Below, piece by piece: positions 18,070 through 27,648 of a stretch of DNA of 64,000 bases; positions within the stretch are counted from its first letter, which is position 1, and every line of letters begins with the position of its first letter. Source of the stretch: Lacipirellulaceae bacterium (lineage in GTDB: Bacteria > Planctomycetota > Planctomycetia > Pirellulales > Lacipirellulaceae); assembly GCA_040218535.1 (NCBI GenBank), contig JAVJRG010000005.1, forward strand, positions 1,116,001 to 1,180,000, written 5' to 3'. The notes below the pieces were generated by a model that was not told the DNA's origin, made no database searches, and saw only the letters and a program-made list of their open reading frames with translations. The position numbers and the translations under genes are program-made.

Positions 18070-19896
18070 CTATCGCTTAGCCCGCGCAATCGCGACGTTA
18101 TCGGCGTTGTCCAGCTTCTCTTCCGCCTCAGCCTCTTCCTCGTAGCCTTCGGTCAGCTCAGCGAGGCGTTCCACCTGCCGGTCGACGCTCGGCTGCATGT
18201 AATGGAAAACAGCTCGCGGATAAACGCCGAACAAGATCGCCAAAGCCAGCAATGGCGTAGCGATCGAGAGTTCTCGCATTGTGATCGGAACCAGAGCCTC
18301 GGGATGCGGACCCTTGTACTCAGCCCCCAGGTAAACTCGCTGGATGGCCCACAGGATGTACCCTGCAGTAAGAATCACGACTGCCGCGGAGATAATCGCC
18401 AGCACGTAGCTGTACTTCCAAACGGAAAGCACAACCAGCACTTCGCCGATGAAGCCGCAAAGGCCCGGAAGACCCAAGCCAGCGAAGAAGATTCCCAGAG
18501 CCATGCCGCTATAGACGGGCATCTTGGCAAACAGGCCGCCGAACTCTTCCAGATTGCGGTGATGTACCCGGTCGTAGACCACGCCAACCATAAAGAACAT
18601 GCCGGCGGAGCTAATGCCGTGGGCGATCATCTGGAACATCGCTCCATTGACGCCCATCTTCCAATAGTCTGGGTTGTAGCCGTTGGAGCCGAATGCACTC
18701 CAAACCGCGAAGCCCAGCACGACGTAGCCCATGTGGCTGACTGAACTGTAGGCGACCATCCGCTTGAAGTCTTTCTGAGCAAGTGCCGCGAACGCACCCC
18801 AAACCATGCTTACGACGCCGAGCCCACAGACGATCGGTGCGAGGGTGAAGCCAGCTTGCGGACAGATGGGATAGCAAATTCGCAAGATTCCATAGCCGCC
18901 CAGTTTGAGCAGAATGCCGGCAAGGATCATCGAGATGGGTGTCGGGGCTTCGACGTGAGCATCGGGCAACCAGGTGTGGAACGGAACGCCGGGCACCTTG
19001 ATCACAAAGCCGATAAATAGCAGCACAAAGGCCCACAGGCCAACAGTCTGGCCCAGCCAGGCTTCGCTTTGGAACTGCGTGGTATTTTGGCCAATTTGTT
19101 GGAGAGCTAGGATGTTGAAGGTGTGTAGCGGCTTCTTCATCGCTTCGTCAGCGATGCCTTCGTTCGCTTTCTGAGTCTCCGCGAATCGCTTGGCGAGGTC
19201 GCTATCTCCTGCGAGCCACTCCTGTAACGCGGACTCCGCGTCGCCTTCTTCGCCGACAGAAATAATGCCTGACTCGGCCAGTTGGGTTGCGTTCAGTTCG
19301 GTCAAATCGCTGTTGAAGTACAGCATGAGGATGGCGATCAGCATCAACACACTGCCGAACAGCGTGTAGAGGAAGAACTTGATCGCCGCATACTCACGTC
19401 GTGGGCCGCCCCAAACACCGATGAGAAAGTACATCGGCAGGAGCATCACTTCCCAGAAAACATAGAACAGGAAGAAGTCGAGCGCGAGGAAGCAGCCGAC
19501 AATGCCTGTTTCCAATAGCAGGAATAGGATGCAGTAGGCTTTCACGTGCTTGTTGATTGGCCAGCTCGCCCCCATCGCCAACACGCATAGGAACGTTGTT
19601 AGCACGACGAGCGGGAAGCTAATGCCATCCATGCCCATCATGTATTGGATGCCGAACGACGGGATCCAATCCAGGGCGAATAGGTTTTGCATCTCGGCGA
19701 CGCTCGCGTCGAAATCAACACCGGCTCCCTGGCGGAACAAGCCCAGCGACAGGATGAACGTGAAGATCGTCACGCCGAGCGTGGTGAACTTGATCGCGTC
19801 GCCTTGGTTCTTAGGAAAGAAAGCCAATACCAACGCGGCAAGCGCCGGCAGGAAGACGAGAAAGCTGAGATAAACTTTGGGGTCGCTGAGTGACAT
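18070..19896 (-). CDS. nuoM: NADH-quinone oxidoreductase subunit M
   Basis: An antiporter-like complex I subunit, 608 residues against about 509 in E. coli. Conserved blocks are KVPGVPFHTWLPDAHVEAPT, GILLKLGGYGILR and DFKRMVAYSSVSHMGYV. A hydrophilic insertion of about 85 residues (roughly 195-280, with EEGDAESALQEW and DSDLAKRFAE) separates two helices just before KVPGVPFH. The C-terminus ends in an acidic stretch followed by a basic tail. It lies 56 bp downstream of nuoL. Confidence 0.95.
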   Translation of the reverse strand: MSLSDPKVYLSFLVFLPALAALVLAFFPKNQGDAIKFTTLGVTIFTFILSLGLFRQGAGVDFDASVAEMQNLFALDWIPSFGIQYMMGMDGISFPLVVLTTFLCVLAMGASWPINKHVKAYCILFLLLETGIVGCFLALDFFLFYVFWEVMLLPMYFLIGVWGGPRREYAAIKFFLYTLFGSVLMLIAILMLYFNSDLTELNATQLAESGIISVGEEGDAESALQEWLAGDSDLAKRFAETQKANEGIADEAMKKPLHTFNILALQQIGQNTTQFQSEAWLGQTVGLWAFVLLFIGFVIKVPGVPFHTWLPDAHVEAPTPISMILAGILLKLGGYGILRICYPICPQAGFTLAPIVCGLGVVSMVWGAFAALAQKDFKRMVAYSSVSHMGYVVLGFAVWSAFGSNGYNPDYWKMGVNGAMFQMIAHGISSAGMFFMVGVVYDRVHHRNLEEFGGLFAKMPVYSGMALGIFFAGLGLPGLCGFIGEVLVVLSVWKYSYVLAIISAAVVILTAGYILWAIQRVYLGAEYKGPHPEALVPITMRELSIATPLLALAILFGVYPRAVFHYMQPSVDRQVERLAELTEGYEEEAEAEEKLDNADNVAIARAKR

Positions 19897-19952
19897 GGTG
19901 TTTTCGTTGACAAGCGAGAGTCAGGTGGGAAGCCTATGCGATCGTTACGCGG

Positions 19953-22454
19953 CTAGCTTCCTGAAATCACAATCGTGAAGAACGCGGAGACAAACAAAAC
20001 CATCGCCCCGACGACGATGAATAAAATATATTGACGAAGGCTGCCGGTTTGCAGCTTCTTAAGTAACAGTCCGAAGTCCCAAGTGCCGCGGGCGAAGGCG
20101 TTGACTGAGCCATCGACCACCGTCTTGTCGAAGACGGCGTCCACAACTTGAGAACCACCCTTTGCAGCGGAAGCGGCACCGTGAAGAATCGAATCAATCA
20201 CTCCCCGGTCGAAGCTGGACGCAAACTTCGCCACCACCATCGAAGGAGCGACAAACACAGCCCAGTAGAGCTCGTCAAACCACCACTTATTCCACAGCCA
20301 ACTGTGAATGGGTTTGAAGGTCTGCTTGATCTCTGCTGGGTTGAACATATCCCAACGCAACAGATACATGAGTGTGGCCAGCAACAACCCTGCGGCTGCT
20401 GTCCCGAAGGCGGCTAAGCCTGCTTTCACCAAGAAGTTGTGCGCGTCATGCTCGTTGGGAATCGTTAGACTCTCCATGAGGACGCCTTCACTGGTGGCAA
20501 GAGTCCCGACAGGACGAGCTTGGTCAAGCAAATTGTAAACGCCGAGGTTCGTCCCAGGGAAGTTCCAACCAACCGCAACTGCAAAGACCGCGAGAATGAT
20601 CAGTGGCGTGGTCATCGTGCTGGGTGATTCGTGAGCATGGTCGTATCGCTGTTGGTTCCGAGGCTCACCGGCGAAGGTCATGTACCACAGTCGGAACATG
20701 TAGAACGCTGTGATTGCGGCTCCGAAAACCGGAGCGGCTAGGAGAATCGACCCGTGGAACTGATTCTTATCGAAGAAATTCCAAGCTTGCTCAATGATGG
20801 CATCTTTGGAGTAGTAGCCACTCAGCCCAATACCAGCGACAGGGATGCCCGCACCAATAATAGCCAGACAGCCAACAAGCATCGTGTAAGCCGTGATCGG
20901 CATTTTCTTACGCAGGCCACCCATTTCGGTCATGTCGTTCGTATGTACAGCGTGAATTACCGAGCCAGAACACATGAACAACAAGCCCTTAAAAAAGGCA
21001 TGCGTGATTAGGTGGAACAAGCCGGCAAGCCAACCGCCCAAGCCCAAGGAAAGCATCATGTAGCCGAGCTGGCTGACCGTCGAGTAGGCGAGAACGCGCT
21101 TAATATCCGTCGCCGTGATGGCAATGGTTGCTGCAATCAGCAGCGTGATCGCACCGACGTAGGCAATCACAATCAGCGCTTCGGGAGAGAACGCGGGATA
21201 GAATCGCCCCGTGAGATAAACCCCTGCGGCGACCATCGTTGCGGAGTGAACTAGCGCCGAAACGGGCGTCGGCCCTTCCATCGCGTCGGGCAACCAAACG
21301 TGCAGCGGGAACTGGGCGCTCTTGCCCACGCAGCCGCAGAAGATTCCGACGCCAGCGACCAAGAGCAGCCACCATCCGGCGTTATTCTCTTCTCCCTCTT
21401 CGACAGTCGTGATCCGCTCACCTTCAGCCACCATGCCTTCGGTCGGCTGGATGGCGTAATCGTTCTCTTTCGTTCGGAGCTGACTGAAGATGCCGGGCTC
21501 GGCGACTTCACCGGACTCCGTCATCACTGTCTTGCCGGTTTCGTCCTGCATGTCGCCAAAAGCGAACGTGCCGACGCTAGCCCAGAGGGCCATCATGCCG
21601 ATCAGCATGCCGAAGTCGCCCACGCGGTTGACGATAAACGCCTTGTTCGCGGCGGTGCTTGCACTGTGGCGTTCGATGTAGAAGCCGATCAGGAAGTAGG
21701 AGCAGATACCGACCAGTTCCCAGAAGACAAAGACCATCGCCACGTTGCCAGCGATCACGATGCCCAACATGCTGAAGCAGAAGAGCGACAAGTACTGGAA
21801 AAACCGCCAGTAGCGACCGGGCCGCTTGAGGTGGGCACCGTTGGAGAGCGTCACTTCGTGGTCAGTGAAATCGTGCAACTCGTCATGCATGTAGCCCATC
21901 GCGTAGATGTGAACGCAGGTGGCGATCAGCGTGACCATGCAGAACATGACGACCGTGAGCGTATCAATGTAGTAGCTCAGGGCCAGTTTCAAGCTGCCAA
22001 ACGAAACGAGCGTGTAATACTCGCCCGTGTAATAAGGTGGCGGGCCGTTGTTGTGTTCTTCGGAATGCTCCTCGCCTTCGCCGGAACTAGCGGCGGTGAG
22101 CGTCAGCTTGGCTGAGGCGACCTCGGTACTGGTGTATTGGAACTGCGATCCCTGGGGAGCTGCCGCTTCCTCAGCACCATGGTCTTCGTCGTGGCTCTCA
22201 TGATCTTCGCCTTCGTGAGTCGCGTCATGCCCGCCGTGATGGGCGTCAACTAACTCGTGATTGGGCAGCCACACGCCAAACAGGGCGATCATGCTTAGCA
22301 GGCAGCTTGTTCCGATCGAAAGTGCCGCGACATGGCCGGCCAGCTTTCCATGCGGCCCCATGTGCTTGCCGAAAAACAGGATAACTACAAACGACGCCAG
22401 GGGGATGAGCCAAGCGAAGGTAAGTAGTGTCGGCAGTAGAGAAGCAGGATCCAT
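19953..22454 (-). CDS. nuoL: NADH-quinone oxidoreductase subunit L
   Basis: The distal antiporter-like subunit of the complex I membrane arm, 833 residues against about 613 in E. coli. Conserved blocks include FVFWELVGICSYFLIGF, FPLHVWLPDAMEGPTPVSAL and DIKRVLAYSTVSQLGYMM, and the long C-terminal lateral-helix region is present. Two large insertions occur: residues about 66-148, very rich in His, Asp and Glu (seven His within 22 residues), and residues about 298-357, acidic. Both map to loops that face outside by homology with E. coli NuoL. Start ATG at 22454. Confidence 0.95.
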   Translation of the reverse strand: MDPASLLPTLLTFAWLIPLASFVVILFFGKHMGPHGKLAGHVAALSIGTSCLLSMIALFGVWLPNHELVDAHHGGHDATHEGEDHESHDEDHGAEEAAAPQGSQFQYTSTEVASAKLTLTAASSGEGEEHSEEHNNGPPPYYTGEYYTLVSFGSLKLALSYYIDTLTVVMFCMVTLIATCVHIYAMGYMHDELHDFTDHEVTLSNGAHLKRPGRYWRFFQYLSLFCFSMLGIVIAGNVAMVFVFWELVGICSYFLIGFYIERHSASTAANKAFIVNRVGDFGMLIGMMALWASVGTFAFGDMQDETGKTVMTESGEVAEPGIFSQLRTKENDYAIQPTEGMVAEGERITTVEEGEENNAGWWLLLVAGVGIFCGCVGKSAQFPLHVWLPDAMEGPTPVSALVHSATMVAAGVYLTGRFYPAFSPEALIVIAYVGAITLLIAATIAITATDIKRVLAYSTVSQLGYMMLSLGLGGWLAGLFHLITHAFFKGLLFMCSGSVIHAVHTNDMTEMGGLRKKMPITAYTMLVGCLAIIGAGIPVAGIGLSGYYSKDAIIEQAWNFFDKNQFHGSILLAAPVFGAAITAFYMFRLWYMTFAGEPRNQQRYDHAHESPSTMTTPLIILAVFAVAVGWNFPGTNLGVYNLLDQARPVGTLATSEGVLMESLTIPNEHDAHNFLVKAGLAAFGTAAAGLLLATLMYLLRWDMFNPAEIKQTFKPIHSWLWNKWWFDELYWAVFVAPSMVVAKFASSFDRGVIDSILHGAASAAKGGSQVVDAVFDKTVVDGSVNAFARGTWDFGLLLKKLQTGSLRQYILFIVVGAMVLFVSAFFTIVISGS

Positions 22455-22493
22455 AGGTGTTCTTGAAGCAGGATTTCTCCCGCTGATTGCTTG

Positions 22494-22853
22494 TTAGCCT
22501 TGCAACTGCTCCGCACGGTCAACATCGACCGAGTCGTGGTTGTTGTAAAAGTTCAATACGATGGCGAGCGCGACGGCCGCTTCGGCAGCGGCTAAAACGA
22601 TCACAAACAGCGACATCAGTTGACCATCAAGCCCAAGGGTGTTCGCGTCGTTGCGGAGGTATTTGCTACCGAACGCGATAAAATTGATATTTGCGCCGTT
22701 AAGGACCAGCTCGATCCCCATCAGGACGCCAAGGGCGTTCCTTTTGGTTGCCATGCACAACGCCCCACAGACGAACATCACCGCACCGACCAACATGAAG
22801 TGGGCGACGCCAACTGGCTCGTTCAAGAGGTGTGCTAGTGGAAGTGAGGACAT
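22494..22853 (-). CDS. nuoK: NADH-quinone oxidoreductase subunit K
   Basis: A 119-residue three-helix subunit of the complex I membrane arm (E. coli NuoK has 100). The conserved buried glutamates are in GVLMGIELVLNGANINFI and VLAAAEAAVALAIVL. The N-terminus and the polar C-terminal tail are slightly longer than usual. It lies 39 bp upstream of nuoL and 79 bp downstream of nuoJ. Confidence 0.95.
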   Translation of the reverse strand: MSSLPLAHLLNEPVGVAHFMLVGAVMFVCGALCMATKRNALGVLMGIELVLNGANINFIAFGSKYLRNDANTLGLDGQLMSLFVIVLAAAEAAVALAIVLNFYNNHDSVDVDRAEQLQG

Positions 22854-22932
22854 GGAGTGATGGGCTATTGGAATGATGAAAAATGGAGTGTTGCGAGTTG
22901 TCGCCCTGTCTTTGAAAACAGCCGCCTACTTA

Positions 22933-23541
22933 TCAATTGGGCAGTGCGGCTCCTGGTTCGACCTGTGTGGTTCTCTCCTCAGCAGTCCCCCGTTTCATTT
23001 TCGCACGAGCGAGATAGGCAGCACCGACCAGCACGACGAGCAAATGCACGGAAACGACTTCGAAGAATAGGAGATAACCCTGCTCACTGCCGCCATCAGT
23101 GCGAGCGCCAAGCAAGCCCATCGCAAGTGGAGCAACCGTCGCTTCGACTTCAAGCTCTTCAGCCGCGGCACGATCGATACCTCTCCATTCGGGAACACTA
23201 AACGCCACCCAGGCGAGGGTTGCCAGCAGGGCGCTACCAGCAATAAAGCCCAGGACCCAGTCACCAGCCATCGTCTTCATCTCGACGAAGCGTTCTTGGG
23301 AGGTGAGCATCACGCCAAAAATCAGCAGCACTAGAGTACCGCCGACGTAAATCATCAATTGCATCGCACCAACGAAATCAGCGCCCGCTAGAAAGAATAG
23401 GCCCGAAGTCGAGGCGAGTGAAAGTACCAGGTAGAACGCCATCCGCACGATGTTGGTTGCCAACAGGACGGCAACGGCGAAACCGCAGGCGAGGGCGGCG
23501 AACAGCAGGAAGAAGAATGAGGGCCAGTAGATGGATTCCAT
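22933..23541 (-). CDS. nuoJ: NADH-quinone oxidoreductase subunit J
   Basis: A 202-residue membrane subunit of complex I near the quinone-to-proton-pump junction. The conserved helix-3 segment ADFVGAMQLMIYVGGTLVLL, which carries the pi-bulge region in solved structures, is clear. A hydrophilic loop of about 45 residues (GIDRAAAEELEVEATV and the following residues) lies before the last helix. It starts 2 bp after nuoH ends, so translation is probably coupled. Confidence 0.95.
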   Translation of the reverse strand: MESIYWPSFFFLLFAALACGFAVAVLLATNIVRMAFYLVLSLASTSGLFFLAGADFVGAMQLMIYVGGTLVLLIFGVMLTSQERFVEMKTMAGDWVLGFIAGSALLATLAWVAFSVPEWRGIDRAAAEELEVEATVAPLAMGLLGARTDGGSEQGYLLFFEVVSVHLLVVLVGAAYLARAKMKRGTAEERTTQVEPGAALPN

Positions 23542-23543
23542 AG

Positions 23544-24929
23544 TTAGTTGCCCCCTCCGACAGAGTTGCTCATCGCAACGGTTTTCTCGCTTGGAAGCGA
23601 AACAGTCTCTTCGGAAACTTCTTCCTCCAATTCTTGTTCTGTCCCATCGGTTCCCCCCTCCGAGGCAACTTTATCGCCTGCTCGCTGCCAACCTTCGCTG
23701 ACGGCATAGGTCGCTTCAGGACGATCTTGCAGGCCGAAGAGGTTCTTGTGAGGGAAGTTGTATTGCCAGATGACCGCGCCTAGGAACATTGCTGCGGCGA
23801 TCGGTGTGCAGTATTTCAAGCAGGTGGTCATCACTTGGTCGATACGCAAGCGAGGCAGCGTCCAGCGAATCCACATCATGATGCAGACGCCGAGGGTCGC
23901 TTTGCCGATCAAATTCGCGGCGCCAAGCAGGCTACCGAGATACCACGCGACTGAGGTTCCTCCTGCTGTAAGTCCAAAGAACTGCATGATGCTGTCAATC
24001 ACACCCGAAATTGTACTTGGCTCACCTGTCAGCCCAAGCCATTCCGTAACAGGGAACGGGCCATTCCACCCTCCGAGGAACAGGATTGATGCGAGCAAGC
24101 TCACCGAGAACATCGAGCCATACTCGGCCATGAAGAAGAAGCTCCAGCGAAGGCCGGAGTATTCCGTATGGAAGCCAGCCACGAGTTCACTTTCCGCCTC
24201 TGCCAAGTCGAACGGGGCGCGGTTAACACTTGCCGTGGCACACGTGCAGTAGACGAAGAAGGTGATAAACGTGAACGGATCGTTGAAGACCAGCCAGTTT
24301 GTGAACAGGCCTTCTTGCATGTTGCCGATGTAGACCAGATCGAGCGAGCCCACAAGAAGAACGGGAACAACCGCACACATGCCAAGCGGAACTTCGTAGC
24401 TAACCACCTGTGCCGCTTCACGCATTGCTCCGAAGAGCGACCATTTCGACGCGGAAGAGTAACCGGCCAGAATCGTGCCGAAGACTTCTAATCCAAGAAC
24501 GGCAAGCACGAAGAAGATGCCGGAGTTCACGTGCTGAGCAACAAAGGGATACTCGCCCCCCGCGAAAGGTATCGCTAGGTAGGCTGCGATTGCAGCGCAA
24601 AAGCTTACATAAGGAGCGACTTTGAAGAGAAGCTTGTCGGCCCCATCGGGCATCAAGTCTTCTTTGGTGATGAGCTTCAAGCCATCGGCAAGAGTTTGCA
24701 GCCAGCCGAATTTGCCACCGACCCGCGTGGGGCCTAGGCGGTCTTGGATGCGGCCTGAGATCTTGCGCTCAAGCCAAATAAAGACCAACGCACCAACGGC
24801 AACAATGTTGATGATCAAGCCGACATGAACAAACGCTGCCAGGACAAATCCAAGCAAACTGTCACTTGCGACGGTGAGTCCAACCCACGACGCGAGCCAG
24901 TTCAAAACGGAATTGATGATTTCTGCCAC
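23544..24929 (-). CDS. nuoH: NADH-quinone oxidoreductase subunit H
   Basis: The quinone-site membrane subunit of complex I, 461 residues against about 325 in E. coli. Conserved blocks are WLERKISGRIQDRLGPTRVG, LIFKED-like LITKEDLMPDGADK, and RAPFDLAEAESELVAGFHTEYSG, which contributes the quinone-channel carboxylates. There is an extra loop after LFLGGWNGPF and a 65-residue acidic C-terminal tail (about 394-461) beyond the last helix. The 200-bp gap upstream, before nuoD, contains no gene, in particular no nuoB. Confidence 0.95.
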   Translation of the reverse strand: MAEIINSVLNWLASWVGLTVASDSLLGFVLAAFVHVGLIINIVAVGALVFIWLERKISGRIQDRLGPTRVGGKFGWLQTLADGLKLITKEDLMPDGADKLLFKVAPYVSFCAAIAAYLAIPFAGGEYPFVAQHVNSGIFFVLAVLGLEVFGTILAGYSSASKWSLFGAMREAAQVVSYEVPLGMCAVVPVLLVGSLDLVYIGNMQEGLFTNWLVFNDPFTFITFFVYCTCATASVNRAPFDLAEAESELVAGFHTEYSGLRWSFFFMAEYGSMFSVSLLASILFLGGWNGPFPVTEWLGLTGEPSTISGVIDSIMQFFGLTAGGTSVAWYLGSLLGAANLIGKATLGVCIMMWIRWTLPRLRIDQVMTTCLKYCTPIAAAMFLGAVIWQYNFPHKNLFGLQDRPEATYAVSEGWQRAGDKVASEGGTDGTEQELEEEVSEETVSLPSEKTVAMSNSVGGGN

Positions 24930-25128
24930 AGCCTAAATTCTTTCGCGCTTGGGCGGCTCAAAAATCGTGCTTAAGAACGACTTCCAGGGGCATGGAACGG
25001 CAGGCCGGTTGCCGTGCTATCATGTCCGTTTGGAGATCGTGAAATATGGCACAAAGTCCAAAAGGTGTATAGGGTTAGCCCGGTGAAAACCACATGATTT
25101 GCCGTCTACTAGATGCGTCGTGACCGGT

Positions 25129-26334
25129 CTAACGATCAATCTCACCCATCACGATGTCGAGCGACCCGACGATCGCGGGGATGTCCGCGATCAGGCAACC
25201 GCGACTCAGTTCGGAGACGACCGACAGGTTGCAGAAGCAACTGCTGCGTGCCCGGAGTCGCCAAGGAATCGAATCCCCTTCGCTCACCAGATAGAAACCC
25301 ATCTGGCCCCGCGGGCACTCGGTTTCAAGATAGACTTCGCCCTTGGGTAGCTTCGTTGTGAGCTTCATCGGCTCGCCATAGTCGCCTTCTGCGGTGCGGT
25401 ATCGCTCGATCCCTTGGCGAACTAAGTCGATCGCTTGAATGACTTCTAACATCCGCACGTAGAACCGATGCCAGCAGTCGCCGAGGATCGCTTCTTGAGG
25501 GATCGGCGGGTACTCGTGATCCTTCGGGTAGTGGCCGTCTTGCTGGGAAATGACTTCGAAAGCGTAGCCATCGTACATGGCCGTGTAGATTTCCTCGCCG
25601 TCGCGACGCAAGTCGTGATCGATCCCGCTCCCCCGCAGCACGGCGCCGCTAGTGCCATAGTCGATGGCCATCTCACGCGACATCACGCCGATGCCGGCGG
25701 TTCGCTTGATAAAGATCGAGTTGGTGGTCAGCAGCGTATGGTACTCCGCGATCATCGGCTCGAACTGCGTGAGAAAGTCCTCGCACTTTTCTAACCAGCC
25801 TGCTGGAAGGTCGGCCGTCGCTCCGCCGGGAGTAATATAACTGTAGGTGAGTCGTGCACCGCAAGCTTCCTCAAATAGGTCGAGGATTTTCTCCCGCTCG
25901 CGGAAGGCGTAGAGGAAAGGGCTAAAGCTACCCAGGTCGAGGCCGTAGGTACCCATGCCGACCAAGTGGCTCGCGATCCGCCCCATCTCCGCAATGATTA
26001 CGCGGAGGTGCCGGCCTTTTTCGGGCGGCTCGTACTTGAGCAACTTTTCAACGGTCAGGGCCCAGCCGAGATTCATGTTCATCGCGGCCAAGTAGTCCAT
26101 CCGGTCCGTGTAGGGCACCCACTGCCGCGGTGTGAGGTTCTCGCCGATCTTTTCCGCACAACGATGCAAGTAGCCCATGTGAGGCGTGACTTCCGAGACG
26201 ATTTCTCCGTCAGTTCGCAGCACCAAACGCAGCACGCCGTGGGTGCTGGGGTGCTGCGGACCCATGTTCACCAACATTTCGTCGGTGCGGACATCAAATT
26301 CAATTTCGCGGGGATCGTCGACCGTGGTGGACAT
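25129..26334 (-). CDS. nuoD: NADH-quinone oxidoreductase subunit D (49-kDa type)
   Basis: A 401-residue soluble subunit that lines the quinone reaction site. Conserved blocks include VNMGPQHPSTHGVLR with the quinone-contacting His, GYLHRCAEKIGENLT, RMDYLAAMNMNLGW and the C-terminal IVGSLDIVMGEIDR. It is a separate gene, not fused to nuoC, and has the usual length. It lies 53 bp downstream of nuoC. Confidence 0.96.
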   Translation of the reverse strand: MSTTVDDPREIEFDVRTDEMLVNMGPQHPSTHGVLRLVLRTDGEIVSEVTPHMGYLHRCAEKIGENLTPRQWVPYTDRMDYLAAMNMNLGWALTVEKLLKYEPPEKGRHLRVIIAEMGRIASHLVGMGTYGLDLGSFSPFLYAFREREKILDLFEEACGARLTYSYITPGGATADLPAGWLEKCEDFLTQFEPMIAEYHTLLTTNSIFIKRTAGIGVMSREMAIDYGTSGAVLRGSGIDHDLRRDGEEIYTAMYDGYAFEVISQQDGHYPKDHEYPPIPQEAILGDCWHRFYVRMLEVIQAIDLVRQGIERYRTAEGDYGEPMKLTTKLPKGEVYLETECPRGQMGFYLVSEGDSIPWRLRARSSCFCNLSVVSELSRGCLIADIPAIVGSLDIVMGEIDR

Positions 26335-26387
26335 GCAAGTCGTTGAGAGCTAGTGGATAGTTGACCTAATGAACGAGAAGCCGCTAC

Positions 26388-26918
26388 TTACCGACCACGG
26401 ATTCCGTGATACTCGAGCGGCATCTCGTAGTCTTTTCGCATCGGATGCCCGACCCAGTCTTCAGGGCAGAGGATCCGGCGGAGGTTGGGATGATCGGTGA
26501 AGTGAACGCCTGACAGATCGTAGATCTCGCGTTCATGCCAGTCGGCCGTACTCCAAATGTGCGACACTGAGGCCAGTTCCGGCAATTCACCTGGAGTGTC
26601 GTCCTTCCAGCGGGGAAGCGTCACCTTTAGCACGAGGCTGTGCTTGTGCTGCATGCTGAACAGGTGATAGACAACTTCGGTATGAGGCTCCCAAGTGGCC
26701 TTCTTTGCCTTCTTCTCATCGATGTGCAGATAATCAACCGCGGTGATGCTATTGAGGTAATCGAAAGCCAGGCTTGGTTCGTCACGCAGATACTGGCAAA
26801 GCTCGACGAGCCCATCTGGGGAAACTTCAATCCAGGGGTCGATGTTTTCAAAGTTCGAACCCGTAATGTTGTCGCCAAACTTTTGTTTGAGCTGGTCGAC
26901 GAATGCTTGTCCGCTCAT
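26388..26918 (-). CDS. nuoC: NADH-quinone oxidoreductase subunit C (30-kDa type)
   Basis: A 176-residue soluble subunit of the hydrophilic arm. The family signature is in SVSHIWSTADWHEREIYDLSGV and ILCPEDWVGHPMRKDYEMP. It normally contacts NuoD, NuoB and NuoI. Here it follows nuoA by 43 bp; the nuoB gene that usually sits between A and C is missing. Confidence 0.95.
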   Translation of the reverse strand: MSGQAFVDQLKQKFGDNITGSNFENIDPWIEVSPDGLVELCQYLRDEPSLAFDYLNSITAVDYLHIDEKKAKKATWEPHTEVVYHLFSMQHKHSLVLKVTLPRWKDDTPGELPELASVSHIWSTADWHEREIYDLSGVHFTDHPNLRRILCPEDWVGHPMRKDYEMPLEYHGIRGR

Positions 26919-26961
26919 CGGATGTCTACTTTTCTGTTGTCCAATAACTTACTGACTTGAA

Positions 26962-27648
26962 CTAAGCCGAGAGAATCGATCCTGCTGATCGCGCGGCACG
27001 GTCGGTGGTCTGAGTGGGCGGTGCCCGTTCAACGACCTGCCCCTTCTGGCTCTCTGTGGAACGTACCCAATCAAGGTCGCCCCGCCTCCAGACGTAGAAG
27101 AAGCCGACCATTAGCACTGAGAAGAAGACGCCAATATCAAAGATCGAGGCCTTGGCGAGCAACTTGCCAGTGTCGCGAACCGCGGCACTGGAAGCCTCAG
27201 CACTACCTTGGACGAGGTCGAGCTCCTTGGCTCGTTCAGCCGTAAGGGCAGGGAGTTCGGGCGATTCGACGCCGAGTTCCGCAAGCCGTGTGGCCGCCTG
27301 CGGTGAGAGTTCGTCAGTCGCTCCGCCAGGCTCGACATCTGCCATCACGACCGGCATGTTTGGCGAGGATAGTTGCGTTGCTTTTCCGTAGACGCTGGCC
27401 CACGGAAAGAAGAAGGCGACTTCCACATCAAAAATAATGAACAGCAGAGCTACGACGTAGAAACGGAGGTCGAACTGCACGAAGCTTGAGCCAATCGTAG
27501 GCTCACCGCACTCGTAGATTTCGAGCTTTTCTTCGTTTGGTAAGTTTGGTCGGAGAAAACGCCCGACGAGCAGGTTGACGAACAAGAAGATCGCAGCGAC
27601 AGCCGCGAATAGTCCCAGGTAGGCGACGATGGCAGTTGGGGTAGCCAT
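26962..27648 (-). CDS. nuoA: NADH-quinone oxidoreductase subunit A with a large loop insertion
   Basis: A 228-residue subunit where about 120-150 is usual. The conserved block RFYVVALLFIIFDVEVAFFF (helix 2 with its acidic pair) and a final helix GVFFSVLMVGFFYVWRRGDL are present. Between them is a hydrophilic insertion of about 80 residues (roughly 83-163, rich in Ala, Glu, Pro and Ser), in a loop that faces outside by homology. The start overlaps the stop of nuoI by 1 bp (TAATG), so the two are coupled. Confidence 0.93.
   Translation of the reverse strand: MATPTAIVAYLGLFAAVAAIFLFVNLLVGRFLRPNLPNEEKLEIYECGEPTIGSSFVQFDLRFYVVALLFIIFDVEVAFFFPWASVYGKATQLSSPNMPVVMADVEPGGATDELSPQAATRLAELGVESPELPALTAERAKELDLVQGSAEASSAAVRDTGKLLAKASIFDIGVFFSVLMVGFFYVWRRGDLDWVRSTESQKGQVVERAPPTQTTDRAARSAGSILSA

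Noticed and set aside
21300-22115. Long plus-strand open frame (271 codons) opposite nuoL
   Set aside because: It is antisense to a clearly conserved nuoL, encodes low-complexity His- and Asp-rich sequence mirrored from NuoL codons, and has no ribosome binding site.
24930-25128. Possible nuoB gene or remnant between nuoD and nuoH
   Set aside because: About 200 bp only, with no Cys-Cys motif or other NuoB block in any frame.
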